Positions 36,291 to 50,097 of a stretch of 64,000 nucleotides of DNA are shown here, piece by piece. A program made the translations under genes and the position numbers. The DNA lies in NCBI GenBank assembly GCA_900155495.1, contig FTLJ01000398.1, positions 1 to 64,000 of the forward strand, given 5' to 3'. Position 1 is the stretch's first letter, and each line of letters begins with the position of its first letter. The notes below the pieces were generated by a model. That model had not been told where the DNA came from and ran no database searches. It saw only the letters and a program-made list of their open reading frames with translations. The stretch comes from Porogramme epimiltina. Taxonomy: Eukaryota > Basidiomycota > Agaricomycetes > Polyporales > Polyporaceae.

Positions 36291-39005
36291 CTACGACGTC
36301 GACTTCGACTTCGTACCATTCCTACTTCTTTCTCCTTTGCTGCGACCACCTCTACTGCCCTCACCACGCTTGCTGCCAGTAGCGCCCTTCTTCGACCCAT
36401 TAGCGCCCTTCGAACGTGATTTCTTGCTTCGAGGCTCCTCGGAGTGTGTGCTGGGATTCTCCGTGTCGAGAGTGCTCGCAAGGCGCTTCTGGCCAAATAA
36501 ATCGGTGGGGGCAGCTTGATTCAATCTAGCGTAGCGAACGGCGCTGTCCCCAGAACGTGCAGGCCAACCATCCTTCTTGAGAGCGTCGTCAAATAGCTTG
36601 AGAACATCCTCGTGGGTGATAGGCTGCTGTTCCCCACTCTCACCCAGCGCTGCTCTGAGCATGTTGCGCCCGAGGAGTCTTCTCAACCCTTCCAGAAGCG
36701 CTGTCAACGGTTCATTTCCGACCACTTTGACCTTGTGGCGAGGATCCATCAGCCAGGCCATCTTCAAGCTCCTCGCCTTTGAATCGCCGCCGTAGTAGTA
36801 CACGTTGTCGCACGGTTCTTCCGTGAGCGTACCCGACGTTAAGTTGTGCTTGGCCCACCGCAGGATGACCCACAAGAGTACCCAGAAGAATGACTCGAGG
36901 TCATGCTGGATCTTGTGGATTGCCGGCGGATCAGATTCATCCGATTTCAGAAGTTCCGTAGCCCAAAAATAGTAGGTCCCCTGGTAAGAATACATAAACG
37001 ATGTAGTCGTCGGGCTAGAATTATTCAGGCTTACTGTTCTCTCCTTGCCGACCACGTTGTATTGTTCGGCAGTCCGTGTTGAGGGTCCTACAAGAGCCGA
37101 TCCCTCCTCCGGGGTGGGAAGTTCTTTGGTCATAGAACTGTAGTCGAAATCGAGTATAAATCCACGCAATCCCTCCGTGGGGTGCTCGGAGAGGAGGACG
37201 TTACCGACGCTGATGTCTTTGTGCAAGACACCAACCATCCATGCTTGACGGTGACCTATAAGATTAAAGCATCATGAGAACTCCCTGGCCAGAAACCTGT
37301 CGCAGAATATCCGCTTACCTTCAATCGCATCTCTGAAACCTTCTATCATCTCGCGTGTACTTCTGAAACGAGTGAGGGGCCGTCCAACAGCATCGACCAC
37401 GATGCGGACAAGACTACGTTCGCGATTGCTGTGTTTATCGCCATGAAGGAGTCGCCACGTGTGGGTCTGATATTGAGGGTATGGGAGGGGATACTCGAGG
37501 GGAGGGGAAGCATCGGCATCTTGGGACGGGAGAAGATCGACGTCTTGAGTGTGCATACTATGGGAGGCGACATCCTGTTCTTCGGTCGAGGACTCGACGA
37601 GATCTTCGTCAGGAGGCAGGGCTTCAGCGGCTTGTGTTGACGGTACTGGTGGGCCGGGATCTTTGCCATCCGGTCCATAACGTGGGAGGATACCGCCACA
37701 AGCCCTCCACTCCTCAACCTCCCGCTCGCCATAATCAACACCACAGAGCATTTGAGGGAGCCCAACACGCTGGTCCTCAGGAATGTGTTTAAGGCGCTCG
37801 TAAAACTCGGTCTCCGGTCGCCTGATGATCTGGTGCCAGGCCTCCTTCAAGACGGCGACCTTTGGTGGAGTTGCGTCCTCAACGTTGCGACGATCTTCAA
37901 GAGCAAGCCAGACCATTGTGGACCTACTGAACAGACGCGCGTTGACATCCAGGAGGTCAAACAAGACGAAGGTTCTTGTGGGGGCGTCCTTTGCTTGACC
38001 CTCAGGGACCGTCACCCGGCGGCCTTTGAGCATCTCGGCGTCCGAAAGGTCTGCTGTGTCCCACTTAATAGCTTCGAGCTGCTCCTTCACCAATCGAACA
38101 TCTTCTGTTGTAAGCCTCCGAATAGCTGGATCGGCACCAACCACCGTGTGGCCCACAGAGGGGTGTACGAGCCTCCAAAAGAAGCGACGAAGAATGCCGG
38201 GGCGTGTGCGGTAGGGGATGGGCGGGCTGACTACGGCGCAAGCGCGGTCGAAGCGAGCGATGCGCGCAACGTCGCCGTAGATACCAAAGACGAAAACGAA
38301 GAGGAAGCCGTGGGCAAACATCAGGTTCCTGGCGCTGATGGAGAGCTGGATAGCGGTATCGGCGTGCAACTGTCCGGCCTTTCCAAACGGATCCTGTTTC
38401 TGTACAGCTTTGGCCTCCATTACCATGCAGATGTCGAACCAGTTCGGTGACTTCTGGACGGGAGGTAGTTGGATGCCAGGGAGCGAAACAACAAGGTCGG
38501 GTTTCGTGTCGTGGTGGGAAGCGTGGTTGTAGAAAGGGAATTTCATGTTGTGGTTTGAGCAGTCGGAAAACGTTGGTCGAACGTCCTGCGGAATGTCGGA
38601 CGTGAGTTGGTCAAAAGCTGAGATCTACGCACGAGTATAAGGTCAAGGCAATGACGACGAGAAATTGGAGGCGTCACGCACCAGGAGTGGATACATTTCT
38701 TTCTCGCGTCCCGCCGTAGGTTTCCATCCGCTAAAGATGTCGTCGTGAATGTCCCTTGGGGGCGGATCGGAGGAGGAAGGGACATAGATAGCGACATAGT
38801 CATCTACGTCACCGGGAGAGGTGTGGATACGACCGTTGAGCTCCTCGACCCAAGCTTCCCGAACAGCAGTACTGCCTTGTAGGGTGTCTTGATGACGCGT
38901 GGCATGCGTAAGCGACTTTTTGGAGCGAGGGGTAGCCTCCTGAGACATACCTGAATCGCAGGAGGAGAGAGCCCACGAGTCCAGAGAGGCGGTCGAGATC
39001 GACAT
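36291..39005 (-). CDS. FunK1 fungal-type protein kinase, copy 1
   Basis: This is a kinase-like protein of the basidiomycete-expanded FunK1 family. Three exons (39005-38682, 38624-37319, 37255-36291) give 864 residues. The N-terminus begins MSISTASLDSWALSSCDSGM. The FunK1 core includes MVMEAKAVQKQDPFGKAGQL and LMFAHGFLFVFVFGIYGDVA. It continues with FDLLDVNARLFSRSTMVWLA and, after the last intron, VGVLHKDISVGNVLL. The last is the catalytic loop, with HKD where HRD is usual. GFILDFDYSSM is the metal-binding DFD, and YYFWATELL and HDLESFFWVLLWVILRWAKH follow. The C-terminal 50 residues are Lys/Arg/Ser/Gly-rich (SKKSRSKGANGSKKGATGSK), which may be nuclear targeting. The substrate is unknown. The first Met with an open frame (39005) sits right after a TATATATAAG stretch. 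It is duplicated downstream as a deleted copy. Confidence 0.9.
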
Positions 39006-39830
39006 CTTATATATAAGTTGGATGGTGGTCAACTGCTGGCGGTTCAGGGAAAAGAGGGGCGCGTGCATGGAGTGCCCGTGGGTCGTCAATATACACCATC
39101 CGAGCCAACAAAGGACCAACTCACCAGACGGAATGCAACAGCGGAGAGAGGAGGTAATTCTAGCGGCGATCGGTCTATATGTTCCTTTGTACGAACAATT
39201 AAATGGTTTAGTAATTGTTCTGTGGATGAGCTGAATAACCGTTGCAAAAGAGTAGCTGTAGTGGTGGTTGGGCTTTGAAAGGCTAGACGCCCATGTTCGA
39301 ACGTCCATATGTTCATGCGACAACCGGATAAGCGCCGATGCGGCTTTGCCGAATGTCCTTTCTAATTGAATGACTAGGGGATTGGACAATAGTCAACTCC
39401 CCAGAGTCACCCGAGGAACAATGCTTCGATTCACATCAAGGGAAATCAGATTATGAAAGTCCGCAATGGTCTATCTGACAAATCGACCACACAACCTCTC
39501 GCCATGGATCCAGATGGCCACCGGCATCGCATCTTGTCTGTGAGAAGTTCAGATGTTCAATGGTACACAGTATAGAATATCGTCCCACATCCCAGCGCAA
39601 AGCAATATATTGAAGCGCAGCATTGAAGGGAATCCTTACTTATTTTGACATGAACGCTCAACGACTCGGCGGTCCTTCAAGGTCCGCACTGATCATGTGT
39701 TTGGACACAGATTTCATGTAATGAATAGATATAGATGAAGGGGGCTATACGAATGGAGGCTACGCATATAGTGGAAAGATAGAAAACCCTAACACAACGC
39801 TTGAAGGTGGTCCTCACTTCGACTCTGGAT

Positions 39831-40750
39831 CTACGACGCCGACTCCGACTTCGCACCTTTCCTACCCCTTCCTCCTTTGCTACGGCTACCTTCACCACCC
39901 TCACCACGCTTGCTACCTGCAGCGCTCTTCTTCGAGCCGTTTGTACACTCCTTCAAGCTATCAGCTCCCTTGGACCGCGGTCTCTTGCTTCGAAGCTTCT
40001 CGGAGCATCCACCGGGGCTCTCCGCGTTGAGGACGTTCGCAGTGCGCTTCTCGGGCTCAAATATATTGAGAAGGGAAGCTTTTTTCGGATTGGTGTAGCG
40101 AACAGCCCCATCCCCAGAGCGGTCGGGCCAGGCGTCTTTCTCGAGAGCGTCATCGAACAACTTGAGGACTTCATCATGCGTGATAGGTTTCTCCGGAACG
40201 TCCATCAGGCGAGCAGCGATGTTGCGCTGGAGGAGGCGCCTGAATCCTGCTGCTAGCGTGGTCAACGGTCCATTCCCGACCACACAGAGTTGGATCCTGG
40301 AATCTGTCAGCCATCCGCGCTTCAGACTGCTCGCCGTCATATCATCGCCGTAGAAGTATACGTCGTCGCATGGATCTTTCGTCACAGATGCCGACTCCAA
40401 GTCATGCTTGGTCCACCGAAGAATGACCCACAAAAGCACCCAGTAGAGCGACTCGAGATCATGATGGACGCCATGGACTGGAAGTGTTTTATCGAGCAAA
40501 TCTATGGCCCAGAAGTAAAAGGCCCCCCGGTCTTTGAATGGGGATGGCACCTTGTGGGTTGCACTGTCGGAAAGTGCTGGTAGAATGTCCTCGGGAATGT
40601 CGGGCGTGAGTTCGTTGCAAGCTGAGTTCTACGCACAAGTCAAAGGTTAAGGTAGTGATGGCAAGGGACCGACAATATGACGCACTGTGAATGGGCACAT
40701 ATCTTTCTCACGTCCTTCCGTAGGTTTCCGCTCACTAAAGACGTCGTCTA
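39831..40750 (-). pseudogene. FunK1 copy 2, internally deleted and without start
   Basis: This is a tandem duplicate of copy 1. It keeps the end of exon 1 (DDVFSERKPTEGREKDMC), the start of exon 2 (LTPDIPEDILPALSDSATHK), and the C-terminal lobe and tail. The tail runs from AFYFWAIDLL and HDLESLYWVLLWVILRWTKH to KSES at the stop, 39831. Compared with copy 1, about 1.5 kb is missing between these, removing the HKD and DFD motifs. About 0.5 kb more is missing at the 5' side, removing the start. The large deletion is in frame, and the remaining 240 codons are open. No in-frame Met opens the region: upstream of the exon 1 remnant there is a stop. Either a pseudogene or a non-catalytic fragment. 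Confidence 0.8.
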
Positions 40751-41144
40751 GTGGTGGTTCGGTTCTCAACTTTAGACGCCGAAGTTTGAACGCAACCGCT
40801 GCTCAACGTCAACAAGCGCCGGGGCAACTTTGCTGTATGTGACGTTCTTCCTCGTTAAGCGACTACGATAAGGGACAATTAGTAACTACCTCCATAATTA
40901 CTTGGGGAACAATGTTTTTCGCATGTCGAAGGAAAACCAGGTTATGAAATCGTATACCCAGTGAAACGAGCAGCCAGCTATAGGCCGCGTGGGGGTTTAC
41001 CTCTCGCGAACGACCGCGGGTAAGGCATCTCGTTCGTGAGAAACGTCGGCGCCCAATGATACAGAGTATAGAGTTCTACCCCACGCCCGAGGAACTCGAC
41101 AAATTGAGTGCACGGGCCACCCCGCATCCTCAGCCATCATTGCC
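40751..41144. other. Duplicated FunK1 upstream flank and MINDY 3' side
   Basis: About 40751-41085 matches 39262-39590 upstream of FunK1 copy 1 (both contain a GTGGTGGTT word and an ACAGTATAGA/ACAGAGTATAGA word). It is non-coding on both strands. The MINDY gene stop follows at 41145. Confidence 0.5.
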
Positions 41145-42794
41145 CTACATGATGACACAGTCCTTCTTTCTCTTCCTCCTCCTCTCCGCTTCACGCTGCT
41201 CGCGCTCGCGCTTCTCCTGTTCCCGCTTCTCTCGAAGTGTCGCAAGCCGGTTCATACGCTCGTACTCCTCCGCCTGGAGCTGTTCCGCCAAGGTCGCACT
41301 AGACGTCCGGTGGTCAGCGCGCCATCCAAACACAGTAGGACGCGACTCACTCGGCCCTATCAGCAAGGGTCAGCGCTCCCGTGCCCTCCTCGAGCGCAGC
41401 CAGTGCGCTCTCCGCCGTATGGCCGGCATAGTCGCCCCCGGCGGGGCTTGACCGGATGAAGTCGGAGTCGACGAACGTCGACCAGCGGCCGTCGACATCC
41501 TCGAGGCGCTCCCAGACGACGGACGACTCGTTGAAGAAGATGTGGTCGGTGACAAGCGTGTACAGGCCGCCTCCGCTGTCGCCTCCTTGGCTGCTCCCAC
41601 CTTCCGCGGGGCCGGGGCCAGGGACGGAGGGGGCCTTGTAGAGGACGGAGAGGTGCGAGTTACGGAAGAGCGCAACGAGCGCGTTGGGCTCGAGCATGGC
41701 AGAGAGCGTGAAGAGGCCGTGATAGGTGAGCTGGGAGGAGGCGCTCTCGATGAAGCTGCGCACGATTAGGGCTAGTCGCAGGACGGTTGTTAGAAGGCGA
41801 AAAGGATGTTCCGTGAGCACGTACCGTCTTCCACTTTCTGCTGCTCCTTGGGAGAGAGGGTATAGGAAGTTTGCCGGATGGGCGGGCTTCTGGAAGACGA
41901 TGCCCCTTGAGAGGACGATCCCGCGTATGAGGACGGCCCAGCTTGAGACGACGAGCCCTCGACGAATGCAGGACCTTGGTAAGAGGCCGACGCTGTCGGC
42001 ATGTCATCGGCGACCATAAACTGGCCCTTAGTGAGGGTATCCGCCTCAACAAGTAGGTTCACGGAGGAGTCATAGTCCTCGGTACGTGAGAGGACGCGGT
42101 ACTCGGGGCTCGACGGGTCGACTAGCCAGCCATGGACGAGCTTGATGCCGGCTTTCTCAAAGAGTTCTAGTTCACCACCGGTGGTCGCTGGCCTGAAAGA
42201 GGTGCACCCGGTAAAGAGTGGGTTCAGATCCATTCCCTCTGTCAGGGGTGAGAGAATGATATGGTCAGATATAGAGATGTCATCGTGATTACACAGGATA
42301 GAATACATACTGCGCGTCGCGGGCATAGTTGACAATGCCGCAGAAATGTCCACGTCAGAAGACGACAGAAGTAGATGTTCCGCAAGGAGTTGCGACAAAT
42401 ATTCATAAGATACAGCTTCTCGGTGATAGGGTTCTATTTGGATCTTATCGCGTAGTATGAGTATGTTGCCTATCGCAGTTCCTACAAGTGAGCAAGTGTG
42501 ATATACCCTACAATTAGGGTAGAAACGAACATATCGCAATAAAGGAGCATGGCCTACGGGTCGCTGTGAGCGACAGAGAGAACGTATAACGCCGTTCTCC
42601 ACTCACCCGTTGTTGTTCTGCGTAATTATCTTGTATTTACGCGGCTCAGATGTCGGGGTCGGCCTGAACGAGATTTCTTTGAGGTACCAAACCTCGTCTA
42701 TGGACTCCAGAATGCTCTCTGTGTGAATGCTGGTATCTCGTGTCCGAGGAGTCTCTGGGACAATCAGCGGGGTATCTAGCTGGGGGTCGGACAT
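41145..42794 (-). CDS. MINDY-family K48-ubiquitin deubiquitinase with a C-terminal CaaX box
   Basis: MINDY enzymes are cysteine proteases that trim long K48-linked ubiquitin chains. Exon 1 (from Met 42794) ends VWYLKEISFRPTPTSEPRKY and KIITQNNNG. A microexon of about 23 nt supplies PCSFIAI, so the joined active site reads QNNNGPCSFIAICNILILR with the catalytic cysteine after GP. The third exon contains LSPLTEGMDLNPLFTGCTSF, GIKLVHGWLVDP, and a Ser/Gly-rich insert. The fourth has SASSQLTYHGL with the catalytic histidine, then FRNSHLSVLYK, LVTDHIFFNESSVVWERL and STFVDSDF. The last exon gives a ubiquitin-binding MIU-like helix LAEQLQAEEYERM, a highly charged coiled stretch, and ends KKDCVIM. CVIM is a good farnesylation motif, so the enzyme is probably membrane-tethered. 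Confidence 0.9.
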
Positions 42795-43304
42795 GTTTCA
42801 ATAGTTCGACCAACGGTTGTCGCGACGATATTAGGCGACGGATATAGGGGTATTCCTGTGCGAACCGACTACGAAGTTAGCCAAGGGCCACTAAGACACG
42901 CACAGAGGGTTTAGACGGACCAATTTCGAGGTATATAGGTCTTGGGAGGCTTGGATACGCGTATTACCCTCCCTAGAGGTGGCGGGTGATATTCAACTCT
43001 GGTCGCCACGTTCACACGGCGCTAACGGGCCTTTGGAGGTGGCGATGCAACCGGATCAATCCCTCGGAGCCGACGAGTCATCGGCCGGAGTTATCCGGCC
43101 GCTTCGCCCGTCCCTCACAGCCCTGAGCCTTGGGTGTGAAAGACTAACGTGCTAGCCAAGTGCAGATGGACATAGCTACGAGTGTCATAAGAACAGAGAA
43201 GGCGTTTTACAAAGGTACCAGTTCTCCAGCTGCCGCTGAGGACGCGCATCCAAGTCGAATCTACAGTTCCTGCGGCTCAACTGGCTGCCCAATTACTATA
43301 GGAG
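42795..43304. other. Intergenic, no supported gene
   Basis: Short repeated words GGAGGTGGCG/GAGGTGGCGG occur near 42975 and 43034. No reading frame is convincing. It contains the MINDY promoter side and the 3' flank of the reductase gene. Confidence 0.4.
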
Positions 43305-44954
<1,650 letters not shown>

Positions 44955-46537
44955 AGCCCAGCCTTGATACCGTAGGGAAGATGAGCAACGTCTGTGTTAC
45001 TAGGAGAGGACAGGTGTCAAGAGTGTGGAGGAGGGCGTTGAACATCAAACGCCCAAAGGGCCCGTATTCCCATCCCCCGCACGCATGTGATGAACAATAG
45101 CGTCATTTAAATGGCTGGATTTCGCGGCAAGTGCATCAACAGTCTTCGGGACGTAATCGGCTGATAAGTGAGGCCATGTGTAGGTCCTCTCGCACGCCCA
45201 TCGGCGGCCTACACCTCACGAGGAGCGAGGACCTCCGAGGACGTGGTTTTGTCCCTCATGATTGATCAATCTTGTTCAAGAAGCTGTTGGTGAGAAGTTG
45301 GAGGTCAGACACCGGGATACTGATATATGATGACGCATCGGCCATCGTGATAACGAAACGATCGACTTGCCTGTTCACATAAGTGGTTGATCCAAGGACC
45401 CCAGAGCAAGCAACTCTACTATGGGCTTCTACAAACTTGGTCACTACAGCATTGGCGAAATTATACCACATCACAATGCGTTAATGAAAGGTTTGAAGTT
45501 ATCAGCACTTGCTAGAAGTAGTGGCCGTGAATTGACGGCCGGAGATTCACGGGTGCGCGCCTATGCGCCACAATGCAAATAACAATACACACATCGCCAC
45601 CAACCTCCTCATTTACGGCACTGGTTCAAGCTCTATAGCGGCACTTGCGTTCTGACTTTAGTGCGTCTCGCAGTCCTTCTCCATAATTCCTATATCGGCC
45701 TTTCCATTACTCTTACTCCTGACGGTATGGCTCCGAGGCGATATGCCGTAGACTGAAGCTCGACGGGCATGATGTTTGCGCTGTAACTCGTGATCCGAGT
45801 CTGAGAGGGACTTTTCACTGTTATTTGCTACAAAAATCGGGACTGAGGCTGATCAGGCAAGTTCCCTCTCTATTATGTGGTAACTAGGCTAATTATCCTT
45901 GGATGTGGGGCCTGTGATCATTGTTGCTACCAGTCACAATTCTAGGGCCACCGTGCTATGTCACCGCAGCTTTGGCCGTGCAGTGAGCAATGACCCATAA
46001 CAGCGTAACAAGACACTGCGAAGACAAAGAGTGACGACGGTATAGAATAAGGGGTCTACCTGCGATCCACCGCTACAAAATCTGCCATATGTAAGCCATT
46101 TGTTCCACCCTCCGGCCTTAGGCTTCAAGTGCACTATGTTGGCGACGTTTTTAGAGTTCATTTTCAATATAGAGATGCACAAGTGTTGTATCTGATCAAC
46201 CAGTCTGCCAATACGTATACGCTACCTGGCACTAGCTGATCAAACTGTGTCGGGCCCCGCCGAGCCGATGTCATGGACCGAACGCTCACTGGCAGGGCCT
46301 AGGGATCCATCCTTTTCAGCTCACCGTCTTCACCACATTTTCTCGAAGCTGTGCATGGAGAGGCTTTGGGACTGTAGCGCGAGCCGACCACACAACAAGC
46401 AGTGCCAACACCAAAGCGCCCTCCTCACGATAAATGCTCGCGCCATAGGTGTCTTCATACCCCATGCTCTCTCCCTCAACCCCTACTCGCTCTCCTGCAA
46501 CAGTCCAAACCATAACAACTTCTACACTTCTCGCACA
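44955..46537. other. About 1.6 kb without a supported gene
   Basis: Only short frames are present, such as 45256-45474 minus (72 codons, unrecognised). The last few hundred bases before 46538 are the probable promoter of the FunK1 gene. Confidence 0.4.
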
Positions 46538-49500
46538 ATGTCGATCTCAATGCAAGATATAAGCCCAGAGATGCTCTGCAACTGCCAGACAGGTGCGCCG
46601 AATGACTCGCCACAAGATATTCGTCCTAACCCGTTGAATGATATTCCTCAGAATCTCGTCACGGTCGTGGATGGCGCGAGCCATGGAACCAAACTGTCCG
46701 GCAATGCTTTATTCCATTCAAGGGCAACGACGAGGATTTCCTGACGAGGGTTGTTCCCAATTCCGATCATCCCTTCGTCTTGGATGATTCTATGGCCCCC
46801 GCCACTCCCACCCTACGAGGCAGCGCTCAAGAACATAGGAATGTGTTGGTGAGTGCTTATGCTCTAATCTATTGTACGACCCCTAATTGTTCTTTAGGTG
46901 GGCTTCCTCAATGAGCTCGTTTCGTGTTTTCCGGATGACAAGCGCCCCGCGTTCTTCGACTGTAGCAAACGACCCCAGGAATTTCCTTTCCACGCACTTG
47001 CCGCCGACCGCGCCCCTGCTCGCATCGACATCGCCATGACCTTCCCCGGCCAATGCGCCCCTAATGCACTTACCGCATCGACCTGGCGATACATCTCGGC
47101 TCTAGTCCAGGTCAAGGCGCACAAAAACGATGACCCTTTCCGGCAGGTTGCCGCAGAGCGATCCAAGTCTCTCGTCCAGCTTTCCCTCGCCGCTCACTCC
47201 CTCATGCACGCCCACGGCTCGCTTGCCGTGTTCGCCATCGGTATGTACGGCGACTTTGCGCGCATCGTGCGCTTTGACCGCGCGGGCGCTGTGTACTCGC
47301 GCCGCATCAACATCGCTCAAGGAGGCGGCGAACTCAAGATCCTCATTGGTTTCCTCTGGGCGCTCGTGAATCCTGCTAGCGTGCAGCCCATTCCAGGACG
47401 AGTCGTTGGGTGTGACCAGACCACGTGCCCCCTCACCGCCGAGGACTGGCAGTGGCTCAAGGTGCGCCTCGGTCAGATCGACCCCGACACCCAACTCGAG
47501 GACAGCCACATGGACGAAGCGCGGGCCGCACTTGTATACAACCAGGACGACGCGACGCCACAGAGGTACCTCATGTACAAGCCGCTTGACGCATGCAGCC
47601 GGCTCTTCTCCCGCGGGACGACGGCTTGGCTCGCGGTGAGGGACACACGCCCTTTTTCGGCCCCCTCTGGAGATGTGGTCTTCACGGTCGAGTCAGAGGA
47701 TGACTTCCAGGTGCGCGTGGTGAAGGAGACGTGGCGGCGGCTTTTTCGGCCGGCGGAGACAGGAGTCTACGAGCGCCTCAACGCCATTTCCGACAGTCGC
47801 GCGCTCCAGGGGCTTCAGACGATGCTCGTCGGCAGCGACCTAGGAGAGAGAGAGGTATACGGTCGAGAAAATCCTCTTGGGCCGGTTCTCGAGGGCAAAG
47901 CCCACAGGGCTAGTCCGTTCGAACCCCACGCGAAAGCAATTTTACACATGCACAGGCTATCCCTGGGCCCCCGAGCGGTTGAAGACGCCTGCGGCGTGGG
48001 CCAGCCCCTTCACCAGACCTTCACCTACCGACAATTCAAAGGCCGAGAGTATTGGGAGTCGGAACGCTCGCATGTGCGGTTTGTCGTCAGTGTTGTCGGC
48101 AAGGATATCGAGGAGTTCGAGGACACAAAGGAGCTCACGGAGGCATTCCGCGACATAATCCGAGGCAAGTGGACGTGTTATGGTACACGCTCCACAGGTT
48201 CGCTCACGCTTTATGCGCACAGGTCACTACGCGCTGACAACGTTCGCTGGAGTCGTCCATCGGGACATAAGCTTCTCAAACATCATGATCGCTAAGCGGA
48301 TCTGTGGAAAGCGAAGCGTGACTGGATTTTTGCACGACTTTGACTATTCCTCCATGACAAAGTCGCCCCCCAATGACAGCCCGTTGACGCCAGAAATGCT
48401 GCTCAAAATGCTCCTGAGTGACTGCGGGGACTCGGAGATGAAGGTGTTCATGGTGAGTCTCCGTTTCCCCTTCCCCTTCCCAACTCTGACAACCCTATGC
48501 GTAGGGGACCCAAAATTATGCTGCCATCGAACGCATGTTTCCCACCATGGAGGACGGAAACGAATATCAGGAACTCCCGTTCCACGAGGTCAAGCACGAC
48601 ATTGAGTCATTCTACTGGGTCCTCCTTTGCGTCGTTCTCTGGGGAATACACACCAATGGCTCTGAAGTCTTGAAGGGTGAAGAGGAGCTCCTGCCAGTGA
48701 CACGGATGTTCAATCGGATCTTCACCTCGCGCCAGAGGAAGCTTAAGTGGCTGCAGGAACAGGCGTCCAAGCTTGTAGTGACCGACAACGCCCCGCTCAC
48801 CCTGCTCCTCCATCTTTTCGGCCAGGCCGTGCTCAACAGCGTGACCGACGCCACGATGCCCCTAACGCACGACAAAGTACTCGAAATCTTCGACGGGGTG
48901 CTCGGCGGATGGCCTGCAGCACACAAAGACGGGCCGAAGCGATGCGCAAACCACGCCGAGAACCCGGGCCTGACAGCGGACGAGAAATGCAGATGCGCCA
49001 AGAGCCGGAACCGGCGCCGCGAGCTCGACTTCCTCATGACGATGGGCCCGCGCCCGACGGTGCTCGGGCCGTACGATGATAACCACTCATTCGCGGCGTT
49101 CGAGGAGCCAGAAGATGACGATGAAGACGACGAGGACGAAGACATGGATGAGGAAGAGACGGACAGTGGGGAGAGCGAGATTGACGACGAGGACACCGAG
49201 ACGGAGGCCGTCACCCCCGTGGACACGCCGCGCGGCGGGCTGCGCTCTCGAGCGCGCACTGTCGAGCCCTGCGAACTGCACTCGTCCAGGCACCGCCCCG
49301 AGGACGTCCTCCTCGGCTCCCCTCTGAAGCGCAAGTTCTTCCCGCCCGTGGACTCGCGCTCGCACACGCAGGCGTTCGAGACTAGCATGGACCGGTCTTT
49401 CTGCGGCGGTCTCTTCGCCCCATCTCCGAAACGGCCTATGGGGCTTGCGCGCGCGCGGACGTGGGGTGAGGAAGACTTTTTGCGCGCGTCGCCGGGCAAG

Positions 49501-49572
49501 AAGCAGAAGCTCACGCGGCAGGGGACATGGCTCGGGAGGATGAGCACCATTGCTGAAGCCGAGGGTATGTAG
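46538..49572 (+). CDS. FunK1 fungal-type protein kinase, copy 3
   Basis: This is a kinase-like protein of the FunK1 family, diverged from copies 1 and 2. The N-terminus starts MSISMQDISPEML. After a one-base frame slip near 46710, CFIPFKGNDEDFLTRVVPNS continues to the first intron. The main exon (46898-48164) carries ALVQVKAHKNDDPFRQVAAE, LMHAHGSLAVFAIGMYGDFA and DACSRLFSRGTTAWLAVRDT. The catalytic exon gives AGVVHRDISFSNIMIAK (canonical HRD) and GFLHDFDYSSM. The last has HDIESFYWVLLCVVLWGIHT, a run of Glu/Asp (about 49110-49205), and a Ser/Pro/Arg tail ending STIAEAEGM. The intron before the catalytic loop (48165-48222) starts GC rather than GT. It lies between reductase copies A and B on the opposite strand. 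Confidence 0.88.
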
Positions 49573-50097
49573 GTCTCGACGATGTCCGTTTGAGATTCTT
49601 CTCTCCTTGACGTCGGACTTGCTGAGATACTACTTGTTTACAACTGTCGGGTTGAGCCTGGTTACGCCACCATCGCTCCTTCCAGATGATCTCTTACAGA
49701 TATTCACGCTCTTTTCCTCCGTAACTAAGTTTCCTATTCATGCAAATCAGTGTAATGTGTCTCTCGGAATAGAAAAGCTTGTCCTTGAACATCAAATATA
49801 ATGGGTGCGACCGAGAGCGCGCGCATATGTGATTCCATGGTGCATTTAACATTGTAGATTGTAATATGACCAGCACATGGCACACAGTTCTGAATGATAG
49901 ACAAGAACAGAAAAGCAGAAACAGCAGGCATATGGGGTAAACGCACCAGAAATAGGAACGCAACTCATAGTTGCCGTATCTTGGCCCACTACATGACTAC
50001 TTCTTAGTCGCCAATCGCGGAGGGGTCCCGGGAAGACACTAAGAGAGCGGAATACGTGCTTAGAGTACAATCGAGGAGGAATGAGACTGAATACGGC
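49573..50097. other. Intergenic, no supported gene
   Basis: This is the 3' flank of FunK1 copy 3. AT content rises compared with the coding regions, and no domain or RNA feature is visible. Confidence 0.4.

Noticed and set aside
37752..38450. 232-codon plus-strand frame opposite FunK1 copy 1
   Set aside because: It overlaps the well-supported minus-strand kinase exon and has no recognisable feature.
45600..45760. Possible oxidoreductase fragment (IGLSITLTPDG, LDGHDVCAVTRDPS)
   Set aside because: Two short look-alike phrases in different frames, without a nucleotide-binding glycine motif; too weak to call.
48612..49550. 312-codon minus-strand frame with a poly-Ser run opposite FunK1 copy 3
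   Set aside because: The Ser run is the antisense of the acidic codons (GAG/GAC); the plus strand carries the FunK1 domain.
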